64,000 nt of DNA from Halichondria panicea (lineage: Eukaryota > Porifera > Demospongiae > Suberitida > Halichondriidae). Below, one piece after another: positions 11,061 through 23,130 of the stretch (position 1 is its first letter; every line of letters starts with the position of its first letter). The notes under the pieces were generated by a model. That model saw only the letters and a program-made list of their open reading frames with translations, searched no databases and was not told where the DNA came from. The stretch is taken from positions 7,705,122 to 7,769,121 of the forward strand of contig NC_087377.1 in assembly GCF_963675165.1 (NCBI RefSeq). Reading direction: 5' to 3'. The position numbers and the translations under genes were made by a program.

Positions 11061-12080
11061 TATGGGTAATTCCATTAGTGATATAACAAAATTAATGCGT
11101 ACATAACCATTTTCCTTTATTTATTTATGTAAACCTCCAATGACAAAATTTATTTGATGACTTCGAGTTACAGCTCATGTTAAAGATGAATTGTAATGAA
11201 GTTTTGAAAATCTAAGAACATGTGGAGCCGACTATCACATGCACCTATGCAGATGGTCATTTGTCACTTAAGGCGAGAAAATTTTCGTGGATTGCATTGT
11301 GTAGTTTGCGAAATTATCTTATAATACAGTGGCGTAGGAACAAAGGGCTGCAGCCCCCCCCCCCTTTATGGTTCACAAAATAATTCTTGATTGTTCAAGC
11401 CACTATACTCGATCTCTGAGCATGCAACATTTTTCTTGGGGATAACCTTTACCATTATGTTTTATATTACTCCAGAAAATTGAGGATCTGGAGGCAAAAA
11501 AGGGGAAAAAGAAACTTAAAAACTTTTTTCTGATGTTTCTTCTAGCATTTGCAAACCAGAAATCGAGATGTTTTCTAGACTTTCCTGCATATTGTGGCAA
11601 CATGGTCTTCTCAGGGCTGGTAGGATAGGGACACTGAATAAATGGTTCAGCTGCAGCGTGTTCATCGGGACCCAGAGGCACTCACCAAATCACGAGAGAA
11701 AATTTACCATTGTTATACCACAATTATTTTAATCAATCGTGTTCAATTATTTAATCGCACGTTTTTTCTGACAAACCGTTAATAAATTCTGATCATGTGA
11801 CCTACAGCCAATGACATCATCAAACCCAGTCATGTGACCATACAGTGAAGTGTGCTTTTTTTATTTTATACTCGTGATTCACCACTATTCAAGTCATCCC
11901 AGTCATCCCAGCTTGAAGCTAGGTAGCGTGATCAGCAATAACACAATTAGCAAGCCAGTGTGTTTTAATGCTGGTGCACTCAGATGATGCAATAATGCTC
12001 ACGGTTGAGTCACTCCAGTATTTTTGTTACATTCTTGTTATAATAATTATATACATTCATTTTATATTCATTTTCCCATG
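11061..12080. other. No gene seen; fragments of dispersed repeats
   Basis: CAGTGGCGTAGGAA at about 11329 recurs at about 17937 and looks like an element end. The minus-strand open frame 11403-11681 has no domain I recognise. CAGTCATCCCAG is repeated near 11895. Confidence 0.4.
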
Positions 12081-12085
12081 TACAC

Positions 12086-12516
12086 ATGTTCCTTAAGTGC
12101 TTAATCATCAATAGCTCCAATCTGAAAGAGAATGGGCTTGTGCCAAGGGTACACAAGAACATCATTCAATTCTTGTTGAATTATTCTGAGGTGAACGGAG
12201 TTCTTCTTCCCGGGAGAGTACCTGGGTACAGTAGCTCCGACATCAAGCTGCTCCCATCCAGCAGCGGTGTATTTGGAAGCTGTACATGGAATCAATGGGT
12301 CAGGAAGAAAGTCGAGCAGCTGCTAACAGGACTTTTTGTCGCCTATGGCAGCAATTCCTACCATACCTTGTCCTCATGAAGCCGATGACCAACCTGTGCT
12401 GGGTGTACCAAAAAAACAGCACAGCCGTATTGAGAGCAGTAAACGATCCTGAGAGTGTTAAATCATCCACGCTCAAGGCCTTTGAGGGTCACTTGACACT
12501 GGTACAGCTTGAGTGA
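12086..12516 (+). pseudogene. Transposon-type ORF relic ('LLPGR-PGY ... KPMTNLCW')
   Basis: There are two overlapping frames. The first (from 12086) reads FLLNYSEVNGVLLPGRVPGY then LLPSS. The second (to a stop at 12516) reads TFCRLWQQFLPYLV, then LMKPMTNLCWVYQKNSTAVL. I recognise this order from predicted proteins that occur in many copies in sponge and cnidarian genomes, but I cannot name the superfamily. A frame change near 12290-12330 breaks it. It sits directly before the repeat-R tandem duplication, and zinc-finger ORF fragments of apparently the same kind of element touch repeat R at 21.3 kb. Confidence 0.45.
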
Positions 12517-13690
12517 TCCTACTATCAGACAACATTGGACCAGTGCAAGGAGTCGAACATATTATGTCTGTTTTTCCCAAAATTCACTGTGCCATTGAGC
12601 AATGTTGATGTCTTGCAAAAAAGTACAGTAGACAGCATGTTAATGAATCTATAATACGGCTAAGTGCCTCAGTCGTTGGCCACTTGTCAAAAAGAAATAA
12701 TACGGAAATTCTTTGATAAAATAATGTAGGTCATAATTATGTGACACGCTTCGATTAGAGTTTAGTGTGTAGAGAGAAGAGAGAAGAGAGAAAATATAAT
12801 GAAAGATCGACCAGCTCTGCAACAAAAAGTAGCAGTACTGTTTTCTATTTATTTAGCTAACTATACATACCTGGTGGTGTGTAGAGAGAAGAGAGAAAAA
12901 TATAATGAAAGATCGACCAGCTCTACAACAAAAAGTAGCAGTACTGTTTTCTATTTATTTAGCTAACTACATACCTGGTAGTGATCACTCACCGAATCTG
13001 AAGTACAATTATTTGAAAGTCAGCAGAAAAACAAAAGTATTGTGCTCAGTTATAATAAATAAAAGGTATCCACACCAACAGGAATCCAAAAACTAGGGAC
13101 ATGAAGACACTGTAAGGGAGCAGTGAACGATCCTGAGAGTGCACGCTCAAGGCCTTTGAGGGTCACTTAACACTGGTACAGCTCGAGTGATCCTACTATC
13201 AGACAACATTGGACCAGTGCAAGGAGTCGAACATATTATGTCTGAATTCACTGTGCCATTAAGCAATTGATGTCATGCAAAAAAGTACAGTAGACAGTAT
13301 GTTAATGGATCTATAATACGGCTAAGAAAAGTTGTGCCTCAGTCGTTGGCCACTTGTCAAAAAGAAATGATACGGAAATTCTTTGATAAATGTAGGTCAT
13401 ATGTTGTCATTACGATTAGAGTTTAGCGTGTAGAGAGAAGAGAGAAAAATATAATGAAAGCTCTGCAACAAAAAGTAGCAGTACTGTTTTCTAGCTAACT
13501 ATATACCTGGTGGTGATCTCACCGAATCTGAAGTACAATTATTTGAAAGTCAGCAGAAAAACAAAAGTATTGTGCTAACATAAACCAGTTATAATAAATA
13601 AAAGGTATCCACACCAACAGGAATCCAAAAACTAGGGACATGAAGACACTGTAAGGGAGCTAGTCCACACCAATAAAGAGGTGTTGATTG
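12441..13690. repeat. Tandem segmental duplication, offset ~674 bp (contains repeat family R)
   Basis: Unit 1 (about 12441-13112) and unit 2 (about 13119-13690) share GCTCAAGGCCTTTGAGGGTC (12471 and 13145), ACATTGGACCAGTGCAAGGA, CGTTGGCCACTTGTCAAAAA and the full repeat-R segment. Unit 1 has an extra internal duplication of the AGAGAGAAGAGAGAAAA ... CCAGCTCT part (about 12770 and 12885). Confidence 0.8.
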
Positions 13691-13964
13691 GTCAGTGTAT
13701 CTGTTTCTTGTACATGGAAAACCCTGGACCTGAGGTCACCATCCACCTTTTATTGCGATGGTGACATAATCACTTGCCGGGTCAGTGGTTCTGTGATTTT
13801 CCACCTCACATCAACACACCCATAGGGAATCTTTTGCAAGACACACCGCCTTCTACTAACACGTTTGCTGGTGCCTCACTAGCAAAAACCCTCGACATCA
13901 GAGTTAGTGTTAAAGAGTATATCCACGATCAACGTGTATTGCGTGGTAAGTGAAATTTAGACTG

Positions 13965-14640
13965 AATCATCGTCACTTGCTAGTGAAAAAGATAGTTGTG
14001 AAGTATCTAGTGGAGGTGCTCAAGTGCGATGTAGAGGTTTATGTATTATAATTATGAATGTTTAGAAACTATGGTTCAAAAATAGCCCCTTCAAAGTGGA
14101 CCAATTTGTTCGACCTCCCACTGTCGTAATCCGATGTCTGACTATCACACAGTACCTCACTAAACTTGGCAATCATCACTTGCTAGTGAAAAGATAGTTG
14201 TAAAGTATCTAGTGGAGGTGCTCAAGTGCGATGTAGAGGTTTATGTATTATAATTATGAATGTTTAGAAACTATGGTTCAAATATAAGCCCCTTCAAAGT
14301 GGACCAATCTTCCACTGTCGTAATCCGGACTATCACACAGTACCTCACTAAACTTGGCAATCATCACTTGCTAGTGAAAAATAAGTTGTGAAGTATCTAG
14401 TGGAGGTGCTCAAGTGCGATGTTGAGGTTTATGTATTATAATTATGAATGTTTAGGAACTATGGTTCAAATATAGCCCCTTCAAAGTAGACCAATTTGTT
14501 CGACCTTCCACTGTCGTAATCCGATGTCTGACTATCACACAGTACCTCACTAAACTTGGCAATCATCACTTGCTAGTGAAAAAGATAGTTGTGAAGTATC
14601 TAGTGGAGGTGCTCAAGTGCGATGTTGAGGTTTATGTAAG
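13965..14640. repeat. Tandem array, four copies of a ~190-205 bp unit
   Basis: AATCATC(G)TCACTTGCTAGTGAAAA starts near 13965, 14168, 14357 and 14563. Each unit carries GAAGTATCTAGTGGAGGTGC. The first three go on through GTAATCCG...TCACACAGTACC into the next unit. Two of the four keep an open frame (HLLVKKIVVKYLVEVLK, then CDVEVY). Copy 2 has lost one A in the AAAAA run and copy 3 reads AAAAATAAG, so both are frame-broken. Confidence 0.85.
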
Positions 14641-15335
14641 TTATGGATAATTGGTTCCGGAAAAGAACCACAACGGTATATGTGATAGAGTTTAGGAAAA
14701 TGATTGTTACAGTAGTGTATTTCAACATGGAAATGCCCTAAAGAAAACGAGCACTTGTGGTCTGTCTCTTTGATCTATCGCTTTCGAGTATATATAAGGG
14801 AGCATGTGAGGACCCGATGGACTAGGACATTGGAAATCTCCCTGCTAAAATTACATCATGTTGTCCGTGGGGTAACAGGCAATTGGGATAAGCATTGGAA
14901 CAGGAAGTACCCATGTCTGGTAACCACCCCGTGTGCACTCCAGGTGAAGTACTCGCGGTTAGTGAACCAAGGTGAAAAACGTTTTTGTAAAGTATCTAGT
15001 GGAGGTGCTCAAGTGCGATGTTGAGGTTTATGTACTAATTTATAAGTTATGGATAATAGGTTCCGGAAAAAAACCACAACGGTATGTGGTAGAGTTTAGG
15101 AAAACGATTTATACATTAGTTAATTTCAACATGGAAATGCCCTAAAGAAAGCGAGCACTTGTGGTCTGTCTCTTTGCTCTATCGCTTGAGGGGAGCATGT
15201 GAGGATCCGATGGACTAGGGCATTGGAAACCTCCCTGCTGAATTTACATCATGTTGTCCGTGGGGTAACAAGCAATTGGGGTAAGCATTGGAACAGGAAG
15301 TACCCATGTCTGGTAACCACCCCGTGTGAATAATA
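14641..15335. repeat. Second tandem duplication, offset ~406 bp
   Basis: TTATGGATAATTGGTTCCGG (14641) recurs at 15047. The pairing continues through ATTTCAACATGGAAATGCCC, AGCACTTGTGGTCTGTCTCT and CAGGAAGTACCCATGTCTGG, ending at CCACCCCGTGTG. Between the two copies a fifth, partial KYLV-type segment lies at about 14980-15035. The 89-codon open frame 14755-15024 is within the repeat. Confidence 0.8.
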
Positions 15336-15436
15336 CAATGTAATAAGGCCACGTGACTCCACAAGCTAATATTGGGTTCCAGGTCCAAACTTTGTTCACT
15401 AAAAAAAAACTTTCACTCTGATAAACTCAGTGCCCT

Positions 15437-15586
15437 CCTGGCGGGAACTTTGACCCCAACGATGCACCAGCATATTATTTACCTCCTCCTCATCCCAACA
15501 ATCCATATCCTATAGTTCCACCTAACGTCACAATGACGTTTAGAATTCCGCAATTTCATCACCCCTATGATGGCTGGGGACACTAA
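15437..15586 (+). CDS. Possible Pro/Asn/His-rich terminal exon
   Basis: After an ACTCAG acceptor the frame PPGGNFDPNDAPAYYLPPPH continues to YDGWGH and a TAA stop. It is low-complexity and probably disordered. Its closeness to the tandem array suggests it is the 3' exon of the same repeated element, but I found no link. Confidence 0.25.
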   Translation, partial: PGGNFDPNDAPAYYLPPPHPNNPYPIVPPNVTMTFRIPQFHHPYDGWGH

Positions 15587-15979
15587 TCCAACAATTCTTC
15601 TGCTACTTCGCCATCACTAATTGTTGGTAATGAACCCGTACAATTTGCAGAACTAGTGTATTATAGAATATATAACGGAACTATTGTTCAAATAATATAG
15701 CTCCTTCAAAGTGGAATAATTTGTTCGACCTTCCACCGTCGTAATTGGTTTTTTAATTTAACAAATAACCCCCTCAATCCTATTCTGGCCGTAATTCCTA
15801 AAAATGTATTTTAGTGGCCAACACATAGAAAGTGCTCAAACAAATGATCATGGAGAAAACACTACACATTGTGGGGTGTAAGGATCGATGCAAAAATAGT
15901 CCCTGGATTCAAATTTGGTCAAGCTCTTCTTCTGTTTGTTAGTAGAGAAATATGAGATTACAAACCACTGGATGATGGG

Positions 15980-16149
15980 GCAGAGACAGAGATTCTGTCA
16001 ACAGCTCTGTAACTGATGTAGGGGATACTGATGTAGGCCTGGTGGTGAGTGGGACCACTCCTCTTCAAGAGAGCTCATTACACACGGAGGGGGCTACTAG
16101 AGTCACCCCTGTTACTGAAGAGAAGGGACCATTCAATGACACCATCTGA
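15980..16149 (+). CDS. Possible Ser/Thr-rich terminal exon
   Basis: The open frame reads DRDSVNSSVTDVGDTDVGLV ... TEEKGPFNDTI and ends at a stop. Composition is that of a disordered tail. No acceptor is certain. Confidence 0.2.
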
Positions 16150-16504
16150 AATGGTACTGGCAAAAAAAGATTAAGCGACATGCGTATTGATGAAAGACGC
16201 AATGTACATTCTGTTAGCAAAAATTAATGTATTTGTGGTATGATGCTGCATTAATTGAATTTATTGCGTTGTTGTGTTCCGCAATAACATAATACATAAC
16301 ATAATTAACGCTCACGCTAAATAGACAAAGAAACTTAATACTTGCGAAAGTCGTTTACACACAAAACATGCATGATTGTGTAGACGTTTCTTACAGTGTA
16401 AAATCTGTCAATTTTGTGTTTTGAATTGAGATTGAGATTGACAATTAAAATAAACACCAATTTTCGTACTTGCACTATAATTATTCTTCCCATAATTATT
16501 CTGA

Positions 16505-17520
16505 TTCTATTCTAGTCAGACGGACGCCAAAAAAATGGATCAAGGAAGCAGTACTGTTGTATGTCTGTTATTATAATTATAATATGTGCTTACCCTTGTA
16601 GAAACTCAGTAAAGAAAATACTAACAATAAGAATCAGAGTCTGTACCTTTTTCCACCGACACATGAAGTACTTGCCCCCTGGCTGCATGTTTGGTGCTAA
16701 AACACAAAACCTACATGGAGAGGGAGAAAATCCACAGAAAACGCTGCAAAATGTAAGAGTCAAAAAGAAACTTTTGCTGGCTAATTTTTTAATTAAGTGC
16801 ACAACCCAAACAATGTGTAGGGCTTATACCCAGGTAGTATAATAATTATATACTTTGACACACAGAGCTTATGGCGGCATATAAATTGCTTAATCGAATG
16901 AAGGAAGACAAAACTATTGAATCAGATTGCAGTATTTCAATGTGTGGGGGAGGGGGGAGGTTGTTTACAGCTCGTTTGCATGCAGTACAGCCGAGGGGTT
17001 GCATTTCAGTACTCTATTGACGGCGTATCTGAAATCAGCAAGTGAGGGGACTTGCATAGACGATAGTTGTGAAAGTACTGATGAAGACCCTGATACTGTG
17101 CTCAGGGAGCCACTGAAACCCATCATTGATGATGAGGTCGCTATTGAAAGAATCCCAATAGTGGTGATCGAGTATGTTTGTTACATTTTGTACTTTATAT
17201 AGATCCATTAATGTTTTTCGTTTGCAATGACTGAGCTGTGTTTATAGTATAGGTGTGCCAAACACTACAATAATTTTATTGTTAGTTTAATTGTTTGTTA
17301 CATTTCTGATTCAAATAAAATGTATCTATTCTAGTCAGACGGACGCCAAAAAAATTGATCAAGGAAGCAGTACTGTTGTATGTCTGTTATTATAAATATA
17401 ATTCATGTGCTTCCCTTGTAGAAACTAAAGAAAATAATAACAATAAGAATCAGGGTCTGTACCCTTTTCCACCGACACATGAAGTACGACAATATTTACA
17501 CTTACCAAGTGACAAATGTA
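16505..17520. repeat. Duplicated cassette (offset ~822 bp)
   Basis: CTATTCTAGTCAGACGGACG at about 16507 recurs at about 17329. Both run through AAGGAAGCAGTACTGTTGTA and CCACCGACACATGAAGTA. A CCCTTGTAG acceptor-like site is kept in both copies. The 16561-16842 open frame overlaps the first copy. Confidence 0.75.
17032..17172 (+). CDS. Possible acidic exon
   Basis: Within a 91-codon open frame the part AYLKSASEGTCIDDSCESTD ... EVAIERIPIVVIE has real-protein composition and no repeats. I recognise no domain. It lies between the two copies of the 16.5-17.5 kb cassette and may be element-derived. Confidence 0.25.
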
Positions 17521-17732
17521 GACTAGGTGTAGACTAGGTGTATATAATTACAGGTTACAGATATAGTCAACTATTTTAATAGATACGCGTCATGGAAAAT
17601 GAGAGCACGCATCTCTATGGGATCTATTTGTTCAGTGACAGGATCGGAATCCAAAATCATCAATATATGCATTGTCATGTGTACATAAATCTGTAAAAAA
17701 ATCTTTTTTCAAAGCTATATATATAGCTCATC

Positions 17733-17816
17733 ATGGAAAAAACGGCGGCTACCGCAAAGACTCCAGATCACCCCGGGCCGCCCAAGGCACCACCAAGGGC
17801 CAAACCAAAGTCAAGG
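17733..17816 (+). CDS. Possible short Pro-rich first exon (second copy)
   Basis: ATG, then MEKTAATAKTPDHPGPPKAP and a basic end, cut by a GTAAAG donor. It resembles the exon at 9726-9813. It lies 0.6 kb upstream of the DDE transposase relic and could be its old 5' exon; that is inference. Confidence 0.3.
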
Positions 17817-18394
17817 TAAAGTTAATACTTGCTAAGATTCCTGCTATTGTTATAGTCTCTCAGTCTGCATGATATGCATGGTTTTGATTAATAGCTTCTA
17901 GTCTCTATAGTCTGCATGAGTGTTTGATTAAAAATCAGTGGCGTAGGAATCATGTAGGGGCTGCTTGATGCTGCTACTCAGCTGTTGTGTTCAGTTTTTT
18001 CACTTGATGGCCTGTGTTCACCAGTAACTTCTAGGCATTTGTCAACTTCAAATTCGTCCTCCTGAATTTCTGTTTCTATATGCAGCCATGCATGTTTCCA
18101 TTAGTATAGCAAGTTGTTCATTGCTAGCTACAATTATAGCCGTACAGAACTGAGAAGCTAATTGCCGAACTCAGAAATTGACGGTCATATAACGAACACG
18201 GCTGCGATGCTTTTCGGTATACACTGCAGTACTGATCTCCAAATACCCGGAGAGGGCCACTTCCCTTCTCCTGTACCAAAAAAACATTGCCTACAGCCTT
18301 AAGATAAAAGCCACTTTCACTTGCGGTGAGTGTACATGCGGTGCAGTGCACATAGGATCTGGTCAACAAAATGTTGTAAAGAAAACGCACGTAG

Positions 18395-19290
18395 AAAAGG
18401 CATGCCTAATTTAACTGTTGAAATGTTCCGTTCGTGGATAGATAATAAACATGAGTTAAGTAAAGAAACAGCTCATAAATGGTTGCATATATTGGGAGTT
18501 GAACCATCAAAAAGGTGTCTATTTTGATGGGCATGAAAGGGACCGACGTAGTAGCATTATAGAAAACAATTTCTTGATAAATTAGATAGTAGATGTGTGC
18601 TACGGCAATCATACTCCAATTTTACTTCCAGGAGAGTTGCCCCTTGTTTCCATCCACCATGATGAGTCCACATTTTTTGCTAATGCAGACCAGGATTATT
18701 ACTACGGTGATGACTCTATTACCATACTAAAGCAAAAAAGTTTGGGACAATCTATAATGGTGTCCGATTTCATAGAGGAGGCAAGTGTAGATTTTTTACA
18801 GCATGATGGTGTTGAAGCATGTTTGTTACTAGAGACTCAAAGTGAGCGATGCAATAGATTTTTGATACAGGTAAATAAAGCTATTGATATAATTATTTAA
18901 CAGTAAATACCCTGATAAACAAGCTCTGTTTATATTTGATAATGCTCCGTCTCATCGTAAACGTAGTGATGATTCTCTTAATGTAAAAAATAAAAAATAA
19001 ATGTGGGTCCTGGTGGAAGGCAACCTGTCATGAAAGATACGGTGTTTGATAGGAAGGTTCAAAAATTGGTTAATGATAGTGGTATTCCTATGGGTATGAA
19101 ATTAGACACTTTGGGGATGAATGGGGATGAATGCCGAAAAAATGAGAGAGAGGTGTTGGGAAGTCATGAAGAATTTCAAAGTGTCAAAACACTTGTTGAA
19201 GAACTGGTGGAAAGCAGGTCCAACATATGCTTGGTTTTCCTTAAAATTCAAATTAATGGTTATAGTGTGTGTTGACAGTGCAACCAAAAT
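18395..19290 (+). pseudogene. Broken DDE transposase (IS630/Tc1-mariner-like fold)
   Basis: In order I can read a helix-turn-helix-like segment (ELSKETAHKWLHILGVEPSK), a YFDGHERD motif in a shifted frame, then LPLVSIHHDESTFFANADQ with the first catalytic Asp. QKSLGQSIMVSDFIEEA follows, then LFIFDNAPSHRKR with the second catalytic Asp, and VGPGGRQPVMKDTVF-type sequence. The region where the third acidic residue should be is lost or scrambled after about 19230. There are at least three frame changes and stops (around 18520, 18560-18595 and 18900-19000). Such enzymes cut and paste DNA; this copy cannot. Confidence 0.65.
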
Positions 19291-20440
19291 ACACGGTGTT
19301 GTAGCACATGCATCCTCACATACATCATATAATTGTTATTAATTTTGCTGAAGCACGTGGTGGAGGACTGTACACGTACATGATGACGCATGCATGCAAG
19401 GAAAGAGAAGGTAACCACTAACAATTGAGTAAAATAACTTCATAAATTATTAGGAGTATGAAACAGAGCCGGAAGAAGCGCTTCGACCAAGCCACGTGCT
19501 TGCATATAAATTTGAACACGACAGTTGTTTATTTAGTATACTACTTACAGATAAAATTGTCAGGTTTTTTCATGACCAGTACATTCATCATTATAGCTCC
19601 TTATTTAAAACCAGAATGATTACGTTTACCAAAGTATGTTCTTATATTCACTCAAACGGCGTTAATTCATTGCATCATCATAATAAAGTGAAGTGAAATG
19701 TCATGTCAAATCTGACCCGTGTCTGTCAGGTACCTTGCCATTTTTTTTTTGATTACCAGTCTTGTGCTACTATGAAGTGTATTAAAGACGACGAAGGAAC
19801 TTGCACAGCACGTATTGAAGTGATTAGTGCGATACACACACACACGAAGAAGAATATCCCATATACAGGAGGAGTACAACGAAGCTTGTAACAGGTACGT
19901 GACTCTGGCTTTGTATAAGTGTTGTATATAGTATATCATGACATGCACTGGTAGATTTATACCCTTCACACACCATAGCGCAACAATTATTTGACCACCC
20001 ACCCAATGATTATTACACTAAACTCTACGTTGTGTAAGTCCCATCGTCTTCAGTTTACAGACAAAGTGGGGCTTATCTTGAGTGTACCTCTGGTAGAGGT
20101 CCAGTGCTGTGCTGATCTTGAACTTCCTGAAAGTAGGTATGCAGGGAACTTGGAAAGAGAAGCTGAAACAAATATTTGGAACGGGCGTAGGAAAGAATTA
20201 ACGCTCAGACCATGAAGAAGATACGCTTCCTAGAAATTCTGAAAACACGTAGTACTGCTGCTAAAACAGAAAACAAAGATATGCTGAAAAAGTATGCTAT
20301 AAGAAGGTCCAAGGCGATTACGAAAGGATTTTAAACATGATTGTAGATGATGCCAAAAGGTGTACATCAACCATGCAATCTATTTTCAAGGTTTTTAACA
20401 ATTATTATGTAATAATTATATACGCTGCCATAAGTTTTGT
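19291..20440. other. Scattered exon-like fragments, no gene model
   Basis: Protein-like stretches flanked by possible splice sites occur at about 19452-19570 (EYETEPEEALRPSHVLAYKF), 20030-20217 (QFTDKVGLILSVPLVEVQCC) and 20300-20391 (DYERILNMIVDDAKRC then GTTTTT). They do not join into one frame and none has a domain I know. They are probably transposon debris. Confidence 0.3.
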
Positions 20441-21325
20441 CTTCACACCCCTGGAGGCCATGCCGAGCTGAAGTCCGTGCTGGTCTAGTCTGCTTTGTTG
20501 CAAGTGAGTGTAAACTGTTGTTTCCTTTTACTTTCCTGTGGAGTTGGCTGCCATAAGTTTCGTCACACTGGATTACAATATAAACATGCTTCTCGTATGC
20601 TGCCCTGAAACTGATGTTCATGCGCATCTGTCACAACAAGAGTCTGATGACAGCTTATCATAGCCACGGCTCAAGACTAATCCGATTATCAGTAGAAGGA
20701 CCTCCACTAGATTATGTGTAACTGTTTGGTCTTCAAAAACTAAACTAACAGAAAAATAAAAGTGTGAAACTGTGTTTGTTGTATTCAAAAGCTCTTCAAT
20801 TTCTTCCAAATTGTGGCTCCCCATTCTGATCGACATGTAGAACAAAACATTTCTGAGGGAGCGCCTCCATTCAGTCCGGCCATAGCCAGGTCCCACTGTT
20901 TGAACTTCACTCTATAGTGGAAACACTGTAGATCTGTTTAGTTTAATATATAAAAATAAAAATAAAGCAGCTATCCTCTCGCTCAAGAAGTCTTGCTTTT
21001 TTACAGAAAAAGATTCCGGTGCATGTTCTAGAAGGTAGACTTAATTATTGTGGTTATTTTTAGTTACCATAAATTATAAGGAATGTTTATTAGTTAATTA
21101 TCTTCTTGGAGCAGATACCTCAATAGTCTTTTGTTACAAAGTTATTGTAAAGAGGCCTGCATGTCTCTGTGTACTATACCCTAATTGCACGTATGTTAAG
21201 TTCTGTCAGTTGTTCTCATTGATATACCTATTGTTGTGTGAAGTTCTATCACTCAAAACTAAAGTCGAAGATACGCGCTGTACCGCTGGTGCTTGTTCAA
21301 ACACTCTTGCCAACAAACAACAGAT
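20441..21325. other. No gene seen
   Basis: The minus-strand open frame 20618-20896 (92 codons) has a plausible amphipathic stretch (HNLEEIEELLNTTNTV) but no domain or splice support. Confidence 0.35.
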
Positions 21326-21327
21326 TA

Positions 21328-21415
21328 TTTGAAGGGTGCTGTATGGAAACCCTTTCGCCATAGGCTGTTACGTATCACCAAAGAGGATGAGGACTGGTAT
21401 CCAGAGCCAGTAGAA
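21328..21415 (+). pseudogene. Relic of the zinc-finger ORF seen at 21917-22379
   Basis: It reads KGAVWKPFRHRLLRITKED, matching KGAAWKPFRHRLLRISKDD of the longer ORF at 22258. It runs straight into a repeat-R end fragment (21405-21560). The upstream part of the ORF is missing. Confidence 0.6.
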
Positions 21416-21916
21416 AAACACAAGTATTGTGAGTCTGATCAACTGATTGTCTTAACCTAAACCAGTTATAAGGTTATACACATCTAACAGGACTATGGAC
21501 GTGAAGATGCAGTAAGGGAGCTAGTCCCCACCAATAAAGCGAGGTGTGTGAAACTCAATGGGTGTGTGATAATTACTTAATGATAAAAAATAGAACCAAC
21601 AACGGCAATGGCAGGACTAACACTATAACTGCTGCATCACAACCCTATACATGTAGCTCATACATGAACATGTACATGTACATGTAATCACTATAATAGC
21701 AAACAGGTTTAAACGCCTCAATTTATCACTTAGGTCCATAGAGACATATGGTAAATGGAACAATCGGGACACGAAATGTTGAGCCTCATCCCTCAACATG
21801 ATCTTCAATAAAGATATCTTATATCATCGATCATTTTGGGATTATTCCACACATTTATACTTGCGGTCACTCACCTCATTACCTGTCAATCACAGTCAGT
21901 CAACTGAGCATCAAGT

Positions 21917-22379
21917 ATGGAACCTCAACAGAAGAGAGCCAGAAAAGAGTGTACAATCTGCCACACAACGTATGACTGATAGACCACCTGGCAAGGGTAC
22001 ACAAGCAGGACACTAAGGAAAAGGGGCAACCTTTCATGGATGAGGCCAAGGCCAAGACCCCTGACTTCAGTAACCTACTACATCTACCTACCATAAAGCA
22101 TGCTAATTATACATCTTTTCTTTCAGAGAGACTAGGAGCTGAAAAAGCCAGGGAGTTCACTCCACCTGTTAAGAGGAGTTCTTGGGCCTGTCCCTTCTCT
22201 GATTGTGATACTGTGTCTAAGAGATTGGCAGACCATTTGGTGTCAAAGCACAACTTAAAGGGTGCTGCATGGAAACCCTTCCGCCATAGGCTGCTAAGAA
22301 TCAGCAAAGATGACGACAATTTGTACCAAGAAGAAGTAGACATGTTGGAACAGTTAGTTGGGAAGGTGGAGGATTTTGA
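21917..22379 (+). pseudogene. Transposon-type zinc-finger protein ORF (one frame change)
   Basis: An ATG opens MEPQQKRARKECTICHTTYD and meets a stop. In a shifted frame LIDHLARVHKQDTKEKGQPF completes a C2H2 finger (C-x2-C ... H-x4-H) and runs on into MDEAKAKTPDFSNLL. A second finger follows: C-PFSD-C ... RLADHLVSKHNLKG. The exon could end at a GTAGAG donor after DFE (22379). The frame change near 21975 indicates a decayed copy, or an intron that I cannot place. A shorter relic lies at 21328. DNA binding is inferred from the fingers. Confidence 0.5.
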
Positions 22380-22699
22380 GGTAGAGAGTATAATTATCTT
22401 TGGACTATTTGCGGCCGGACTGTGATCAATTGATTGAAGAGCTTATGTTTCCAGTGCCGGAATGGGACCAAGTTTTACTACTTAAATGTACGAGCATTTC
22501 CCATAATTATAAGGAACCACAGGGCTCAACACTTTTATCCATGTGGCAAACTCCAGTAGCAACCATGAGTTTCTAGCTAATCAGATTTGAATGTTCTTAT
22601 CTCTAGAGTGTTGTCTACATGTACATGATTGTCTAAGTAAGTACACGGTTTTCTAATTTTTGTAGGCCGTGGAGCCGGAGGTGGACGTGGGATGCTTTT

Positions 22700-23130
22700 T
22701 TCTCACTCTTGCAGCTACCAACAGATCATTCTAGTGCGAACTAACTACTAAGCAATGGACAAGTTTTGCTACGCACTGTTCAGAAAAAGCTACAATGGCA
22801 TTCCAAGTTAGCTCTAATTCAAGAACGAAGCATTATTTTGCAATCGCAATCAAAGAAAACGAGCTCTTACTTGCAGTTCATTGAGCGGCTGTATAGCAGT
22901 CTACAAACACACACACAACCAAACTCGGTGAATGGGTCTCAAAGCTATAAAGTTACTAGCTAAATACACAAACACACTACCGTAAACCTTGCTGCGCATG
23001 TGCACATGCAATAGACACCAGGTCGTGTTTTCTGTCTAGAGAAAAATCGGCCTGGGAGCAAGGCTAGCTCTGGTAGCTGCAAGAGAGAAAAGAGCTGCAC
23101 TGTTGCGACTTCAAACTTTTTTTTAGCAAC
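22700..23130. repeat. Repeat family C, reverse-oriented copy
   Basis: TCTAGTGCGAACTAACTAC, then TGGCATTCCAAGTTAGC, AACGAAGCATTATTTT and an AC microsatellite at about 22905 match the 27.8-kb copy. The GTAGCTGCAAGAGAGAAAAG end lies at about 23072. Confidence 0.6.

Noticed and set aside
9237..15335. CRISPR-like array
   Set aside because: Repeats are 25, about 200, 406 and 674 bp, without regular short spacers, and the DNA is eukaryotic.
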